NCBI GenBank assembly: GCA_016199105.1
Contig: JACQHI010000008.1
Coordinates: forward strand, 1-8,936
Length of the DNA: 8,936 bases
Source of the DNA: Lentisphaerota bacterium
GTDB lineage: Bacteria > Verrucomicrobiota > Kiritimatiellia > JAAZAB01
Direction: 5' to 3'
The position numbers were made by a program, and so were the translations under genes. The notes beneath the pieces were generated by a model. The model was given only the letters and a program-made list of their open reading frames with translations. It was not told the origin of the DNA and did no database searches. Positions 1-6,204 of the stretch are shown here, piece by piece (position 1 is the first letter of the stretch; each line of letters begins with the position of its first letter).

Positions 1-731
1 ACGTGGAGGCGGCGCTGGCGCAGGCCGCTGTGGTCGTCAATTGCGCCGCCTATACCAATGTCGATAAGGCCGAAGAGCAGCCGGAGGTGGCCCGGGCGGT
101 CAACGCCGAAGCAGTCGGGGTGCTGGGCCGTCTGGCGCGGCAGCGTGGGACGTATGTGGTCCATATTTCCACCGATTTCGTGTTCGATGGAAAAGGCGAC
201 CGGCCGTACGTGGAAACCGACACTCCCAGGCCCCTCAATGTCTATGGCGACTCCAAGTGGAAGGGCGAACTGGCGCTCCAGGCGTCCGGCTGCGACCACG
301 CCATCCTGCGCGTCGAGTGGAGCTACGGCCGGCACGGCGTCCATTTCATCGCCAAGCTGCTCGAACGCGCCCACACCGGGGTTGATCTGAAGGTCGTGGA
401 TGACCAGATCGGAGCGCCGACGTGGACGGCCGACGCGGCCCGCGCCATCCTCTGCCTGCTCCGCGGCCGGCACACGGGACTCTACCACTTCGCCAGCGGC
501 GGGTTCGTCTCCCGCTACGACATGGCCCGCTTCGTGTTACAGGCGTTCGACCTCCAGAATCGGATCAGCCCCTGCTCCAGCGAGACGTTCCCCATGAAGG
601 CGGTCCGCCCGAAGAACTCGCGTTTCAACACCGCGAAAATCCAGCCCCTCCTCGATCACCCCATCCGCGACTGGCAAACGGCGCTCTCGGAATTCCTGAG
701 CCATGGCGGGCTTACGCCCACACCCCAATGA
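1..731 (+). CDS. rmlD: dTDP-4-dehydrorhamnose reductase (RmlD family), 5'-truncated by window edge
   Basis: Members of this NAD(P)H-dependent short-chain reductase family perform the last step of dTDP-L-rhamnose synthesis, supplying rhamnose for surface polysaccharide. The open frame runs in from the left edge. Counting from the GTG at position 3, the family blocks NCAAYTNVDKAE (residues 13-24), STDFVFDG (56-63) and a YGDSK catalytic YxxxK (Y81, K85) are visible, followed by the usual substrate-binding half and a conventional C-terminus. The N-terminal Rossmann glycine motif is absent, so roughly 50 residues should lie upstream; the GTG at 3 is very probably an internal valine, not a start. 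The STDF form (instead of the common STDY) is a mild variant. A related sugar-nucleotide reductase with another substrate cannot be excluded without the N-terminus and the neighbouring rml genes. Confidence 0.9.
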   Translation, partial: VEAALAQAAVVVNCAAYTNVDKAEEQPEVARAVNAEAVGVLGRLARQRGTYVVHISTDFVFDGKGDRPYVETDTPRPLNVYGDSKWKGELALQASGCDHAILRVEWSYGRHGVHFIAKLLERAHTGVDLKVVDDQIGAPTWTADAARAILCLLRGRHTGLYHFASGGFVSRYDMARFVLQAFDLQNRISPCSSETFPMKAVRPKNSRFNTAKIQPLLDHPIRDWQTALSEFLSHGGLTPTPQ

Positions 732-759
732 GAGCGCTTCTCCCTACTCGTTCTCAAAC

Positions 760-780
760 AACTTGTTTTAAAAAACTTGT
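760..780. repeat. Short direct repeat AACTTGT x2 in A/T-rich gap
   Basis: Within the 141-bp gap (732-872) between the RmlD gene and the first epimerase, AACTTGT occurs at 760-766 and 774-780, around an A/T-rich core containing TTTTAAAA. This is the most AT-rich patch nearby and lies where a promoter or operator for the downstream genes could sit. I could not fit a convincing -35/-10 pair with normal spacing, so no promoter is called. A chance repeat is possible. Confidence 0.25.
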
Positions 781-857
781 ATTACCCCCCTCCGGACGGG
801 CAGAATACTGGGGTTGTTTCTGGATGTTTTCCGGAGTCGGAATTTCCGCCACCCAAG

Positions 858-862
858 AAGGA
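858..862 (+). promoter_or_regulatory. Ribosome binding site deciding ATG 873
   Basis: AAGGA, part of AAGAAGGA (855-862), lies 10 bases before ATG 873. It supports this start over the in-frame TTG at 777, whose extra 32 residues are low-complexity and unlike the protein family. Confidence 0.6.
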
Positions 863-872
863 TCCACGAATC

Positions 873-1688
873 ATGAAGCTCTCGTTCGCCACGCTCGGCT
901 GTCCGGACTGGAAACTCGATCAGATCGTCCAAACCGCGAAGGCGCTGGGCTATGACGGCGTGGATCTGCGCGGCATCGCGGGCGAACATATCGGGCCCGA
1001 TGAAACCCCCGATGAACGCCGGAGAATTCGGAAGCTCTTCGCCGATGCCGGCATAGAGATTCCCTGCATCATGGGCTACACCAAGTTCACCTGGGACGAT
1101 CCGGCCAAACTGAAGGAATCCGTGGACGTCGGTCTCAAGTACGTCGCCACGGCCCGCGATATCGGCTGCCCCATGCTCCGCGTGTTCGGAGGGCAATGGT
1201 CCACGGCCGGCCGCGAGGAAAGCATCCGGCGCGTGATCGAGGGCGTGAAGCCGCTCGTGGCCAGGGCGGAGAAAGCCGGCGTCAAAATCGCCATGGAGAC
1301 CCATGACGACTGGTGCAAGGGCGAAAATCTCAAGGCCGTTCTGGACGGCATTCCGTCCCCGTCATTCGGCGTCTGTTGGGACGTCGCCAACTCCTTCCTG
1401 GTCGAACCCTTAGAAAAGACCTATGCTACCGTCAAGGACCGGCTGTTCCATGTCCATTACAAGGACGTCAAGAAGACCGACAAGGGCGAAGCCCGAAGCA
1501 CCCTGCCCGGCCAGGGGCAGGTGGACTTGAAAAAAGCCCTGCGGTTGATCGCAAAAACGGGATACAAGGGGTACCTGGCTTTCGAATGGGAGAAGAAATG
1601 GGAACCCGCCCTGGAAGAACCCGAAGTGGCCTTCCCCCACTATATTCAGTTCACGCGCGGCGTCATGAAGGAGTTGGGTGTCCAGTAA
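873..1688 (+). CDS. Sugar phosphate isomerase/epimerase family protein (xylose isomerase-like TIM barrel)
   Basis: This 271-residue protein belongs to the AP-endonuclease-2/xylose-isomerase-like TIM-barrel superfamily, which includes IolE, hydroxypyruvate isomerase and ketose 3-epimerases. Start ATG 873 gives MKLSFATLGCPDW, a typical first barrel strand for this family. The four strand-end residues expected to bind the divalent metal are visible: E142 (AMETHDD), D170 (CWDVAN), H195 (FHVHYKD) and E238 or E240 (AFEWEKKWE). LPGQGQVD (211-218) matches the usual loop before the last strands. No signal peptide is seen, so it should be cytoplasmic. The substrate cannot be told from the sequence. It is followed 12 bp later by a second member of the same superfamily, so the two are probably co-transcribed and may act on related sugars. 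The family is clear, the exact reaction is not. Confidence 0.9.
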   Translation: MKLSFATLGCPDWKLDQIVQTAKALGYDGVDLRGIAGEHIGPDETPDERRRIRKLFADAGIEIPCIMGYTKFTWDDPAKLKESVDVGLKYVATARDIGCPMLRVFGGQWSTAGREESIRRVIEGVKPLVARAEKAGVKIAMETHDDWCKGENLKAVLDGIPSPSFGVCWDVANSFLVEPLEKTYATVKDRLFHVHYKDVKKTDKGEARSTLPGQGQVDLKKALRLIAKTGYKGYLAFEWEKKWEPALEEPEVAFPHYIQFTRGVMKELGVQ

Positions 1689-1692
1689 AGGA
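1687..1692 (+). promoter_or_regulatory. Ribosome binding site for the second epimerase
   Basis: AAAGGA overlaps the stop codon of the preceding gene and lies 8 bases before ATG 1701. The spacing favours 1701 over the nearby in-frame ATG at 1707 and indicates coupled expression of the two epimerase-like genes. Confidence 0.6.
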
Positions 1693-1700
1693 TTCATACC

Positions 1701-2624
1701 ATGTATATGACAGGTTTTGCCGATGAGGCCGGCCATTCTCTCGATGTCCAGATCAGGGCCACGCGCGAGTTGGGCTGGACGCATATCGAGGCCCGCGGGT
1801 TGCAGGTGGACGATTTTCCCCTGGGGAACCTGCACGACATCCCCGAGGCCGCGTTCGATCTCGCTCAGGCCAAGCTGGAGAAGGCCGGCATCCGCGTCAA
1901 TTGTTTCGGCTCCGCCATCGGCAATTGGGCCAAGAAGATAGACGAGCCTTTCGAATCCTCGCTGGCCGAGGCCCGTCGCGCCATTCCCCGCATGCAACGG
2001 CTCGGCACGACGTTGATCCGGATCATGAGCTTCGCCGTGCACGACGCGGAGGACCAGATGGAGCAGGAGCGCTTCCGGCGGCTCCGCGAACTTCTGAAGC
2101 TGTTCTCCGACGCCGGCCTGACGCCCGTGCACGAAAACTGCATGAACTACGGCGGCATGGGCTGGCCCTTCACGCTGAAGCTGCTGGAGAACGTCCCCGG
2201 CCTGAAACTCGTCTTCGATACCGGGAACGCCGTGCTGTCGTTCGACCGCTCGAAACCCAAACCCTGGCCGATGCAGAATTCGTGGGAATTCTACTCCCAT
2301 ATCAAGGAGCATGTGGCCTATATCCACATCAAGGACGGTTACCGGAATCTCGAAACCAACAAAGATGTCTGCACCTATCCCGGCGAAGGCCGCGCCGACG
2401 TCCGGAAGATCGTCAAGGACCTGCTGCTCCGGGGATATGACGACGGCATTTCCATCGAGCCGCACATGGGCGCCGTGTTCCACGATCCGTCCTCCGGCCA
2501 CAGCCTGAACGCCGAAGCCATCTACATCGAATACGGCCGCCGCATGGAGAAACTGATCGCGGAGGTCCGGGCGGAAATGCGGAAAGAACAGGACGACAAA
2601 CCGGCCCGCGGTGCGGGCCGCTGA
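1701..2624 (+). CDS. Sugar phosphate isomerase/epimerase family protein (second TIM-barrel paralogue)
   Basis: This 307-residue protein is from the same superfamily as its upstream neighbour but clearly diverged from it. The predicted metal ligands are E145 (PVHENCMNY), D173 (VFDTGNA), H209 (YIHIKDG) and E253 (SIEPHMG). PGEGRADV (227-234) is the characteristic loop before the final strand. The N-terminus MYMTGFADEAG fits a cytosolic barrel entry. The C-terminal ~30 residues are charged (AEVRAEMRKEQDDKPARG) and probably helix followed by a disordered tail. The stop lies only 8 bp before the MlaE-like permease gene, so the epimerases and the transporter may share a transcript, although no functional link is obvious. 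Substrate unknown; isomerase or epimerase activity is inferred from the family and the intact metal site. Confidence 0.9.
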   Translation: MYMTGFADEAGHSLDVQIRATRELGWTHIEARGLQVDDFPLGNLHDIPEAAFDLAQAKLEKAGIRVNCFGSAIGNWAKKIDEPFESSLAEARRAIPRMQRLGTTLIRIMSFAVHDAEDQMEQERFRRLRELLKLFSDAGLTPVHENCMNYGGMGWPFTLKLLENVPGLKLVFDTGNAVLSFDRSKPKPWPMQNSWEFYSHIKEHVAYIHIKDGYRNLETNKDVCTYPGEGRADVRKIVKDLLLRGYDDGISIEPHMGAVFHDPSSGHSLNAEAIYIEYGRRMEKLIAEVRAEMRKEQDDKPARGAGR

Positions 2625-2632
2625 GTTCCGGC

Positions 2633-3418
2633 ATGAGTTCCATCGGCCATATCGGCGAACGACTGCTCGACGGGATCCGGAACACCTGCCACCTGGCCGC
2701 GGTGGTCTGGACTCTTCTCCGTCTCGCCGCCACCCCCCATTACTGGGTGCGAACGGTGCGCGCCGTGCTGGTCCGCCAGATTCTGTTCACGGGCGTGGAA
2801 GCGCTGAGCTTCGTCTCGCTCGTCGCCTTCCTGACCGGTGTGGCGGTCGTGGTGCAGATTCAGGATTTCATCACCAACCTGGGACAGAGGGCTTTCCTGG
2901 GCCCCATTCTGGTCACCGTGATCGTCCGGGAACTGGCGCCCCTGCTGGTGAACTTCATCGTGATCGGACGCAGTGGCGCCGCGATGGCCACCGAACTGGC
3001 CAACATGAAGGTCATGCGCGAAATCAACATTCTGGAGGCCCAGGGCGTGGATCCTCTGACCTACCTGGCCATGCCGCGGGTGCTGGCGATGGCGGTCTCG
3101 ATTTTCGGCCTGACGATGGCCTTCATTCTCATCTCCTTCGTCAGCGGTTATCTGAGCGGCTTCCTGATGGGCAGCGGGGACGCCCCCTTCTTGTTCGCCA
3201 ACAGCGTGTTGATCGGCCTGCACTCCAAGGATGTGTATAATCTGTTGACCAAAACCCTGCTCACCGGCTTGTTGACCGGAACCATTTGTGTCATCGAGGG
3301 ATTGAGCGTGGGGGGGTCCATCACGGAAGTGCCCCAGGCGGCCACGCGGGCCGTGGTGCGCTCCATCAAGGCGCTTTTCCTGATTTCCGCGGTGGTGTCG
3401 GTGTTGACGTATTTTTAA
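2633..3418 (+). CDS. mlaE: MlaE-family ABC transporter permease
   Basis: This is the inner-membrane permease of an MCE-type phospholipid/lipid transporter. The 261 residues match the usual MlaE length (about 260). After an amphipathic N-terminus there are hydrophobic segments around residues 58-78, 89-112, 149-180 and 205-222, with a last one near 245-261. The family hallmark is the cytoplasmic block GRSGAAMATELANMKV (112-127) running into EINILEAQGVDPL (130-142), which corresponds to the GxxGAAxxAE...MxVxEQIDAL...GVDP signature. ATG 2633 starts 8 bp after the previous stop with only a weak Shine-Dalgarno, so translation is probably coupled. The gene precedes its ATPase partner, whereas E. 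coli has the ATPase gene first (mlaF-mlaE-mlaD), and it is separated from the rest of the operon by a palindromic element. Confidence 0.93.
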   Translation: MSSIGHIGERLLDGIRNTCHLAAVVWTLLRLAATPHYWVRTVRAVLVRQILFTGVEALSFVSLVAFLTGVAVVVQIQDFITNLGQRAFLGPILVTVIVRELAPLLVNFIVIGRSGAAMATELANMKVMREINILEAQGVDPLTYLAMPRVLAMAVSIFGLTMAFILISFVSGYLSGFLMGSGDAPFLFANSVLIGLHSKDVYNLLTKTLLTGLLTGTICVIEGLSVGGSITEVPQAATRAVVRSIKALFLISAVVSVLTYF

Positions 3419-3458
3419 TCTTACTCAAGGAGCGCATAATAGAATGGTTCTTCGTTTG

Positions 3459-3601
3459 GGTAGGGCGGTTTCGCCGAAACCGCCGTTCACAGTGAATCGT
3501 TCACGATGAACCGCGGCGCGCCCCGCCATGCGGGGCAAGCTCGGCGTTTATCCCGCGTAGCGCGGGGCTTGCCCCGCTCTGGAGCGGGGAGGCGCCCTAC
3601 C
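3459..3601. repeat. 143-bp palindromic intergenic element with terminal inverted repeats (MITE/REP-like)
   Basis: The ends are perfect 9-bp inverted repeats: GGTAGGGCG (3459-3467) and CGCCCTACC (3593-3601). Inside are several hairpins: GGCGGTTTC/GAAACCGCC (3464-3472 with 3476-3484); TTCAC/GTGAA (3486-3490 with 3492-3496); GCCCCGC/GCGGGGC (3520-3526 with 3530-3536); CCCGCG/CGCGGG (3552-3557 with 3561-3566); CCCCGCTC/GAGCGGGG (3572-3579 with 3582-3589). An alternative long stem pairs GCGGGGCAAGC (3530-3540) with GCTTGCCCCGC (3567-3577). It encodes no protein. The overall design is that of a non-autonomous mobile element or REP-type repeat lying between the permease and ATPase genes. I found no clear target-site duplication; TTGG occurs on both flanks (3456-3459, 3604-3607) but not symmetrically. 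Confidence 0.75.
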
Positions 3602-3633
3602 TGTTGGTGGATCGATTCTATGCACTTGGATTT

Positions 3634-4341
3634 ATGAGCGGAGCCGTGCCCATCCTGGAATTTTTGAACGTGTCGCTGCGGCCCGCCTCGCGGGACGGGG
3701 CGGAAATGCGCGACATCCGGCTGCGCCTCATGCCGGGCGACATCGCCCTGGTCCGCCTTGAACTCGGCAACGAAAGCATCCCCCTCGCCGACCTGGCCAT
3801 GGGCCTGATCCCCCCGGACAGCGGGTCGGTCATGTTCCAGGGCAAAGCCTGGGCGCATATGAATCCGGACCGGGAGATCCGGCTCCGAAGCCGTATCGGC
3901 CGCGTTTTCAACGAGCACGGCTGGATCAGCAACCTGAGCGTCCCTGACAATATCACGCTCTGCGAACGCCACAACACCCTGAGACCGGAGGACGACATCT
4001 TTGAGGAAGCCGAATCCATCGCCCGCGCCTTCGGTCTGGACGATATTCCCGCCGGGCGACCGGCGGCGATTCATCCCCGCGACCTGCGCCGCGCCGAATG
4101 GGTGCGCGCCTTCCTGGGGAACCCGTCCCTGATCGTTCTCGAGCGCCCGACGCTGGGCGTCTCCATCGAACACATTCCCCTGCTCATTCGGACCGCCGTC
4201 GAGGCCGCCTCCGGCGGGTCGGCCCTTCTCTGGCTGACGACCGAAGATCCGGTATGGAGCAGTGAAAGTCTAAACAAGGCACAACGGTACGAAATGCGGG
4301 GAGGGCTTATGCAACCTCCGGAGGGATCGCGCCATGGATAA
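3634..4341 (+). CDS. Degenerate ABC ATPase-like subunit (MlaF position), probable pseudo-ATPase
   Basis: This protein holds the MlaF slot of the transporter and has the length (235 aa from ATG 3634) and fold signature of an ABC nucleotide-binding domain: PILEFLNVSL at the start, GLIPPDSGSVMFQG (57-70) after the Walker A site, IGRVFNEHGWISNLSVPDNI at the Q-loop, and LGNPSLIVLERPT at Walker B. The catalytic residues are missing. By alignment Walker A reads LELGNESI (42-49) with S48 for lysine; the Q-loop glutamine is N93; LSGGQ is IHPRD (146-150); Walker B aspartate is E170; catalytic glutamate is R171; the switch histidine is E204. The frame is intact and overlaps mlaD by 8 bp, so it is not an obvious pseudogene. 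An in-frame TTG (3604) or GTG (3607) would lengthen it, but ATG 3634 gives the expected N-terminus and lies outside the palindromic element. ATP hydrolysis by this subunit is unlikely; a structural or regulatory role is inferred. Confidence 0.8.
   Translation: MSGAVPILEFLNVSLRPASRDGAEMRDIRLRLMPGDIALVRLELGNESIPLADLAMGLIPPDSGSVMFQGKAWAHMNPDREIRLRSRIGRVFNEHGWISNLSVPDNITLCERHNTLRPEDDIFEEAESIARAFGLDDIPAGRPAAIHPRDLRRAEWVRAFLGNPSLIVLERPTLGVSIEHIPLLIRTAVEAASGGSALLWLTTEDPVWSSESLNKAQRYEMRGGLMQPPEGSRHG
4320..4324 (+). promoter_or_regulatory. Ribosome binding site for the MCE gene, inside a palindrome
   Basis: GGAGG lies 9 bases before ATG 4334 and forms half of the perfect 10-bp palindrome CCTCCGGAGG (4315-4324), inside the 3' end of the ATPase-like gene. 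It supports ATG 4334 as the start and translational coupling. Confidence 0.7.
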
Positions 4342-5110
4342 ACCATTCAAATTCAAATACGTCAATGAAATCACGGGCGGCTTCGTGCTCCTGGCCTTCA
4401 GTCTGTTGATCGTCAGCATCTTTTTTGCCGGCCGGGCACAGGGACTCTTCAAGCCGAAATTCGAACTCCGCAGCATGCTGTCCGCCAAGGACGGTTCCTT
4501 CGGACTGCAAAAAGGCTCCGAGGTGCGCATTCTGGACATGCAGGCCGGAAAAATCGAGCAGGTGCGGCCTCTGCCCGACGGCTCGATCGAAATTTCCTTC
4601 CTGCTGAACACGGATTTCCAGCAATATCTGCACCGGAAAAGCTCCAAGGCCATCGTCAAAAAGAAACTTGCGGGGGCCGGCGACTCCTTCGTCGTGATCT
4701 CCGTCGGCAATGCGGATGACCCCCGGATGGAGAACGGCGACAGGATTGACATCGTCAAGGACGTGGACTTGACCGAGCAGTTGCTGGCCACGCTGGATGA
4801 ATTCAAGGAGGCGGCTCTGCCGATGATCGAAAAATCCAAGGAAATTCTCAATGAAATCCCTCCCTTGGAAGTCCAGACCCGGCTCACCCTCCGGCAGGGC
4901 GAAAAGCTGATGAAGGAAGGCGAATCGCTCCTGCACAACGAATTGCCCGCCATCACGATTCAGGCCCAGGACACGCTCCGTGAAATCCAGACTTTGATCG
5001 CCGGCCTTGAACGACACTGGCTCCTGCGGAAATACATGGAGCCGGTCGATACCGGCGAATTCATCGCCCCAACCTCGGTCTCGCCTCTGTCGAAAGGAGG
5101 CCGGCCGTGA
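4334..5110 (+). CDS. mlaD: MCE-domain (MlaD family) substrate-binding protein
   Basis: This is the membrane-anchored, periplasmic component of the lipid transporter, expected to form a hexameric ring on the permease and shuttle lipids through its pore. The 258 residues comprise a short cytoplasmic start, one transmembrane helix (about 15-33, GGFVLLAFSLLIVSIFFAG) and one MCE domain (about 43-127) with the family core GLQKGSEVRILDMQAGKIEQV (split across 57-77) and the DSFVVISVG strand. A predominantly helical region follows to about residue 230. It is longer than E. coli MlaD (183 aa) because of the ~100-residue helical tail, which could form a coiled-coil tube as proposed for other extended MCE proteins (inference). 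It overlaps the ATPase-like gene by 8 bp and the downstream lipoprotein gene by 4 bp, showing tight co-expression. Confidence 0.9.
   Translation: MDKPFKFKYVNEITGGFVLLAFSLLIVSIFFAGRAQGLFKPKFELRSMLSAKDGSFGLQKGSEVRILDMQAGKIEQVRPLPDGSIEISFLLNTDFQQYLHRKSSKAIVKKKLAGAGDSFVVISVGNADDPRMENGDRIDIVKDVDLTEQLLATLDEFKEAALPMIEKSKEILNEIPPLEVQTRLTLRQGEKLMKEGESLLHNELPAITIQAQDTLREIQTLIAGLERHWLLRKYMEPVDTGEFIAPTSVSPLSKGGRP
5093..5100 (+). promoter_or_regulatory. Strong ribosome binding site deciding GTG 5107
   Basis: AAAGGAGG is a near-perfect Shine-Dalgarno 6 bases before GTG 5107. It supports this GTG, which also overlaps the mlaD stop in a GTGA junction, as the real start, and it suggests the lipoprotein is translated efficiently relative to its neighbours. 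Confidence 0.8.
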
Positions 5111-6045
5111 AGTCATTTCTTAAAATGGCCATCCTGGCGGGTGGCGTTTCCTGTCTCATGGCCTGCGGGACTCCGCCCAAACCGGTTCCCGTGGATGCCG
5201 GCATTGCGCGCAGCACGGCTTCCGCGCGATCCATGTTCTCGCTCGGCTATGCCGGCCGGGCGGCCGAACAGTACCAGGCCGCCCTGCTCCGCGCCCGGGA
5301 AATAGACGATGCCGCCCAGATCGCGCAGAACGCCTACAACCTGGCCGCCTGCCGGGTGGTGGCCGGCGAGTTCGCGCAGGCGCGCGAACTTCTGGACGAG
5401 GCGAAAGGCGAATTCCGGAGAGTGGGCCGGGATCCCCTGGAACTGCGACTTCTGGAAGCGCGCGTCGCCCGATTCCAAGGCAATACCGAGGAGGCCGTCA
5501 TCCTGGCCAGGGCGGCGCTTCAACAGCCGGCGGCCGGACAAGCCCCGCCCTTGTCGGCGCATCTGCGCCTGCTGCTGGCCGATATCGCCTGCGACAAAAA
5601 TGACATCGCCCAGGCCCGATCGGAACTGACCGGGGCCGAAACCCTGCTGGGCAAAATCCCGGATCCGTCCATCCAGGCGGATGCGATCCTGGTCCGCTCG
5701 CGCCTGCTGGAGTTCGAGAAGAAACCGAAGGAAGCCGCCGGCGCCCTGGATGCCGCCGTGGATCTTCTCCGCAAGGCGGACCGCTACCACGACATGGCCC
5801 TGGCGCTGGAAAAAGCCGGCATTGCCCATGAGGCCGGCGGCGACGGCCTGGCCGCGGGCGACCGCTATTTCCGTTCGGCCCGGAGTTTTCTGGCCGCCCG
5901 CGACGATGCCGCGGCCCGTCGTGTCCTGGCCCGGGCACTGCCCCTGGCCGCCCGGACGGGCGATCCGGACCTGCAACGAAAATTGGACCGCCTCCAAAAG
6001 GAGCTGCCGGCGGAACCGAAAAAAACGGCGGATACCAAACCTTGA
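5107..6045 (+). CDS. TPR-like repeat lipoprotein, last gene of the MCE transporter operon
   Basis: This 312-residue exported lipoprotein has an N-terminus MKSFLKMAILAGGVSCLMAC that ends in a lipobox (LMAC, C20). Glycine at +2 does not match the inner-membrane retention signal of E. coli, so outer-membrane sorting is plausible. After a short proline-rich linker (22-29) the protein is almost wholly alpha-helical and Ala/Leu/Arg rich. It contains tetratricopeptide-like helix pairs near residues 41-66, 73-105, 112-138, 150-182, 190-223, 230-262 and 265-285, and a charged tail (PAEPKKTADTKP). The GTGA overlap with mlaD ties it to the transporter. TPR arrays usually bind proteins, so it may be a docking or assembly partner of the MCE machine, in the position where other systems carry MlaC or a PqiC-like lipoprotein. 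It resembles neither of those, so that role is inferred from position only. Confidence 0.82.
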   Translation: MKSFLKMAILAGGVSCLMACGTPPKPVPVDAGIARSTASARSMFSLGYAGRAAEQYQAALLRAREIDDAAQIAQNAYNLAACRVVAGEFAQARELLDEAKGEFRRVGRDPLELRLLEARVARFQGNTEEAVILARAALQQPAAGQAPPLSAHLRLLLADIACDKNDIAQARSELTGAETLLGKIPDPSIQADAILVRSRLLEFEKKPKEAAGALDAAVDLLRKADRYHDMALALEKAGIAHEAGGDGLAAGDRYFRSARSFLAARDDAAARRVLARALPLAARTGDPDLQRKLDRLQKELPAEPKKTADTKP

Positions 6046-6046
6046 A

Positions 6047-6143
6047 TGAACATCGAACGCCGAACATCCAACATCGAACATCGAAGTCCGGATCGGATCT
6101 GCCCTTCGACGTTGTGCGTTCGACGTTCGGCGTTCGACGTTTT
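6047..6143. repeat. Inverted repeat with two 40-nt arms made of diverged heptamers
   Basis: Left arm 6047-6086 and right arm 6104-6143 are inverted copies matching at 30 of 40 positions by eye, separated by 17 nt. Each arm is a string of five heptamers. The left arm reads GAACATC, GAACGCC, GAACATC, CAACATC, GAACATC from 6048. The right arm reads GACGTTG, TGCGTTC, GACGTTC, GGCGTTC, GACGTTT from 6108. It begins just after the lipoprotein stop codon and encodes nothing recognisable. Families of GAACATCGAACG-like repeats occur in PVC-group genomes as I remember them. Possible roles are a transcript-end structure or a dispersed repeat. Confidence 0.75.
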
Positions 6144-6150
6144 GTCCCGT

Positions 6151-6165
6151 CCGGCCTCGGGCCGG
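6151..6165. repeat. Small GC-rich hairpin
   Basis: CCGGCC (6151-6156) pairs with GGCCGG (6160-6165) across a TCG loop. It lies between the heptamer repeat and the UroD-like gene. No T-tract follows on either strand, so it is not called a terminator. Confidence 0.4.
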
Positions 6166-6204
6166 CGGCTGTGCTCAACCGTGAACCTGTGAAGTAACCA
6201 CCCC

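Noticed and set aside
790..836. Inverted repeat CTCCGGA / TCCGGAG upstream of the first epimerase
   Set aside because: The 7-bp arms are 33 bp apart and the core TCCGGA is itself a palindrome, so the match carries little information; likely chance in GC-rich DNA.
1410..2501. 363-codon minus-strand open frame opposite the epimerase genes
   Set aside because: It is antisense to two well-supported genes, has no recognisable domain, and is typical of spurious frames in GC-rich DNA.
3604..3633. TTG/GTG starts for the ATPase-like gene near the end of the palindromic element
   Set aside because: The added residues are unlike the start of ABC ATPases, while ATG 3634 leads directly into the expected first strand (PILEFLNVSL).
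5113..6081. 322-codon minus-strand open frame opposite the lipoprotein gene
   Set aside because: It is Gln/Gly/Arg-rich shadow sequence with no domain or ribosome binding site; the + strand gene has a lipobox and a strong Shine-Dalgarno.
6047..6143. CRISPR array
   Set aside because: The units are contiguous 7-mers in inverted arms, with no ~30-bp repeats and no unique spacers; no cas genes are nearby.
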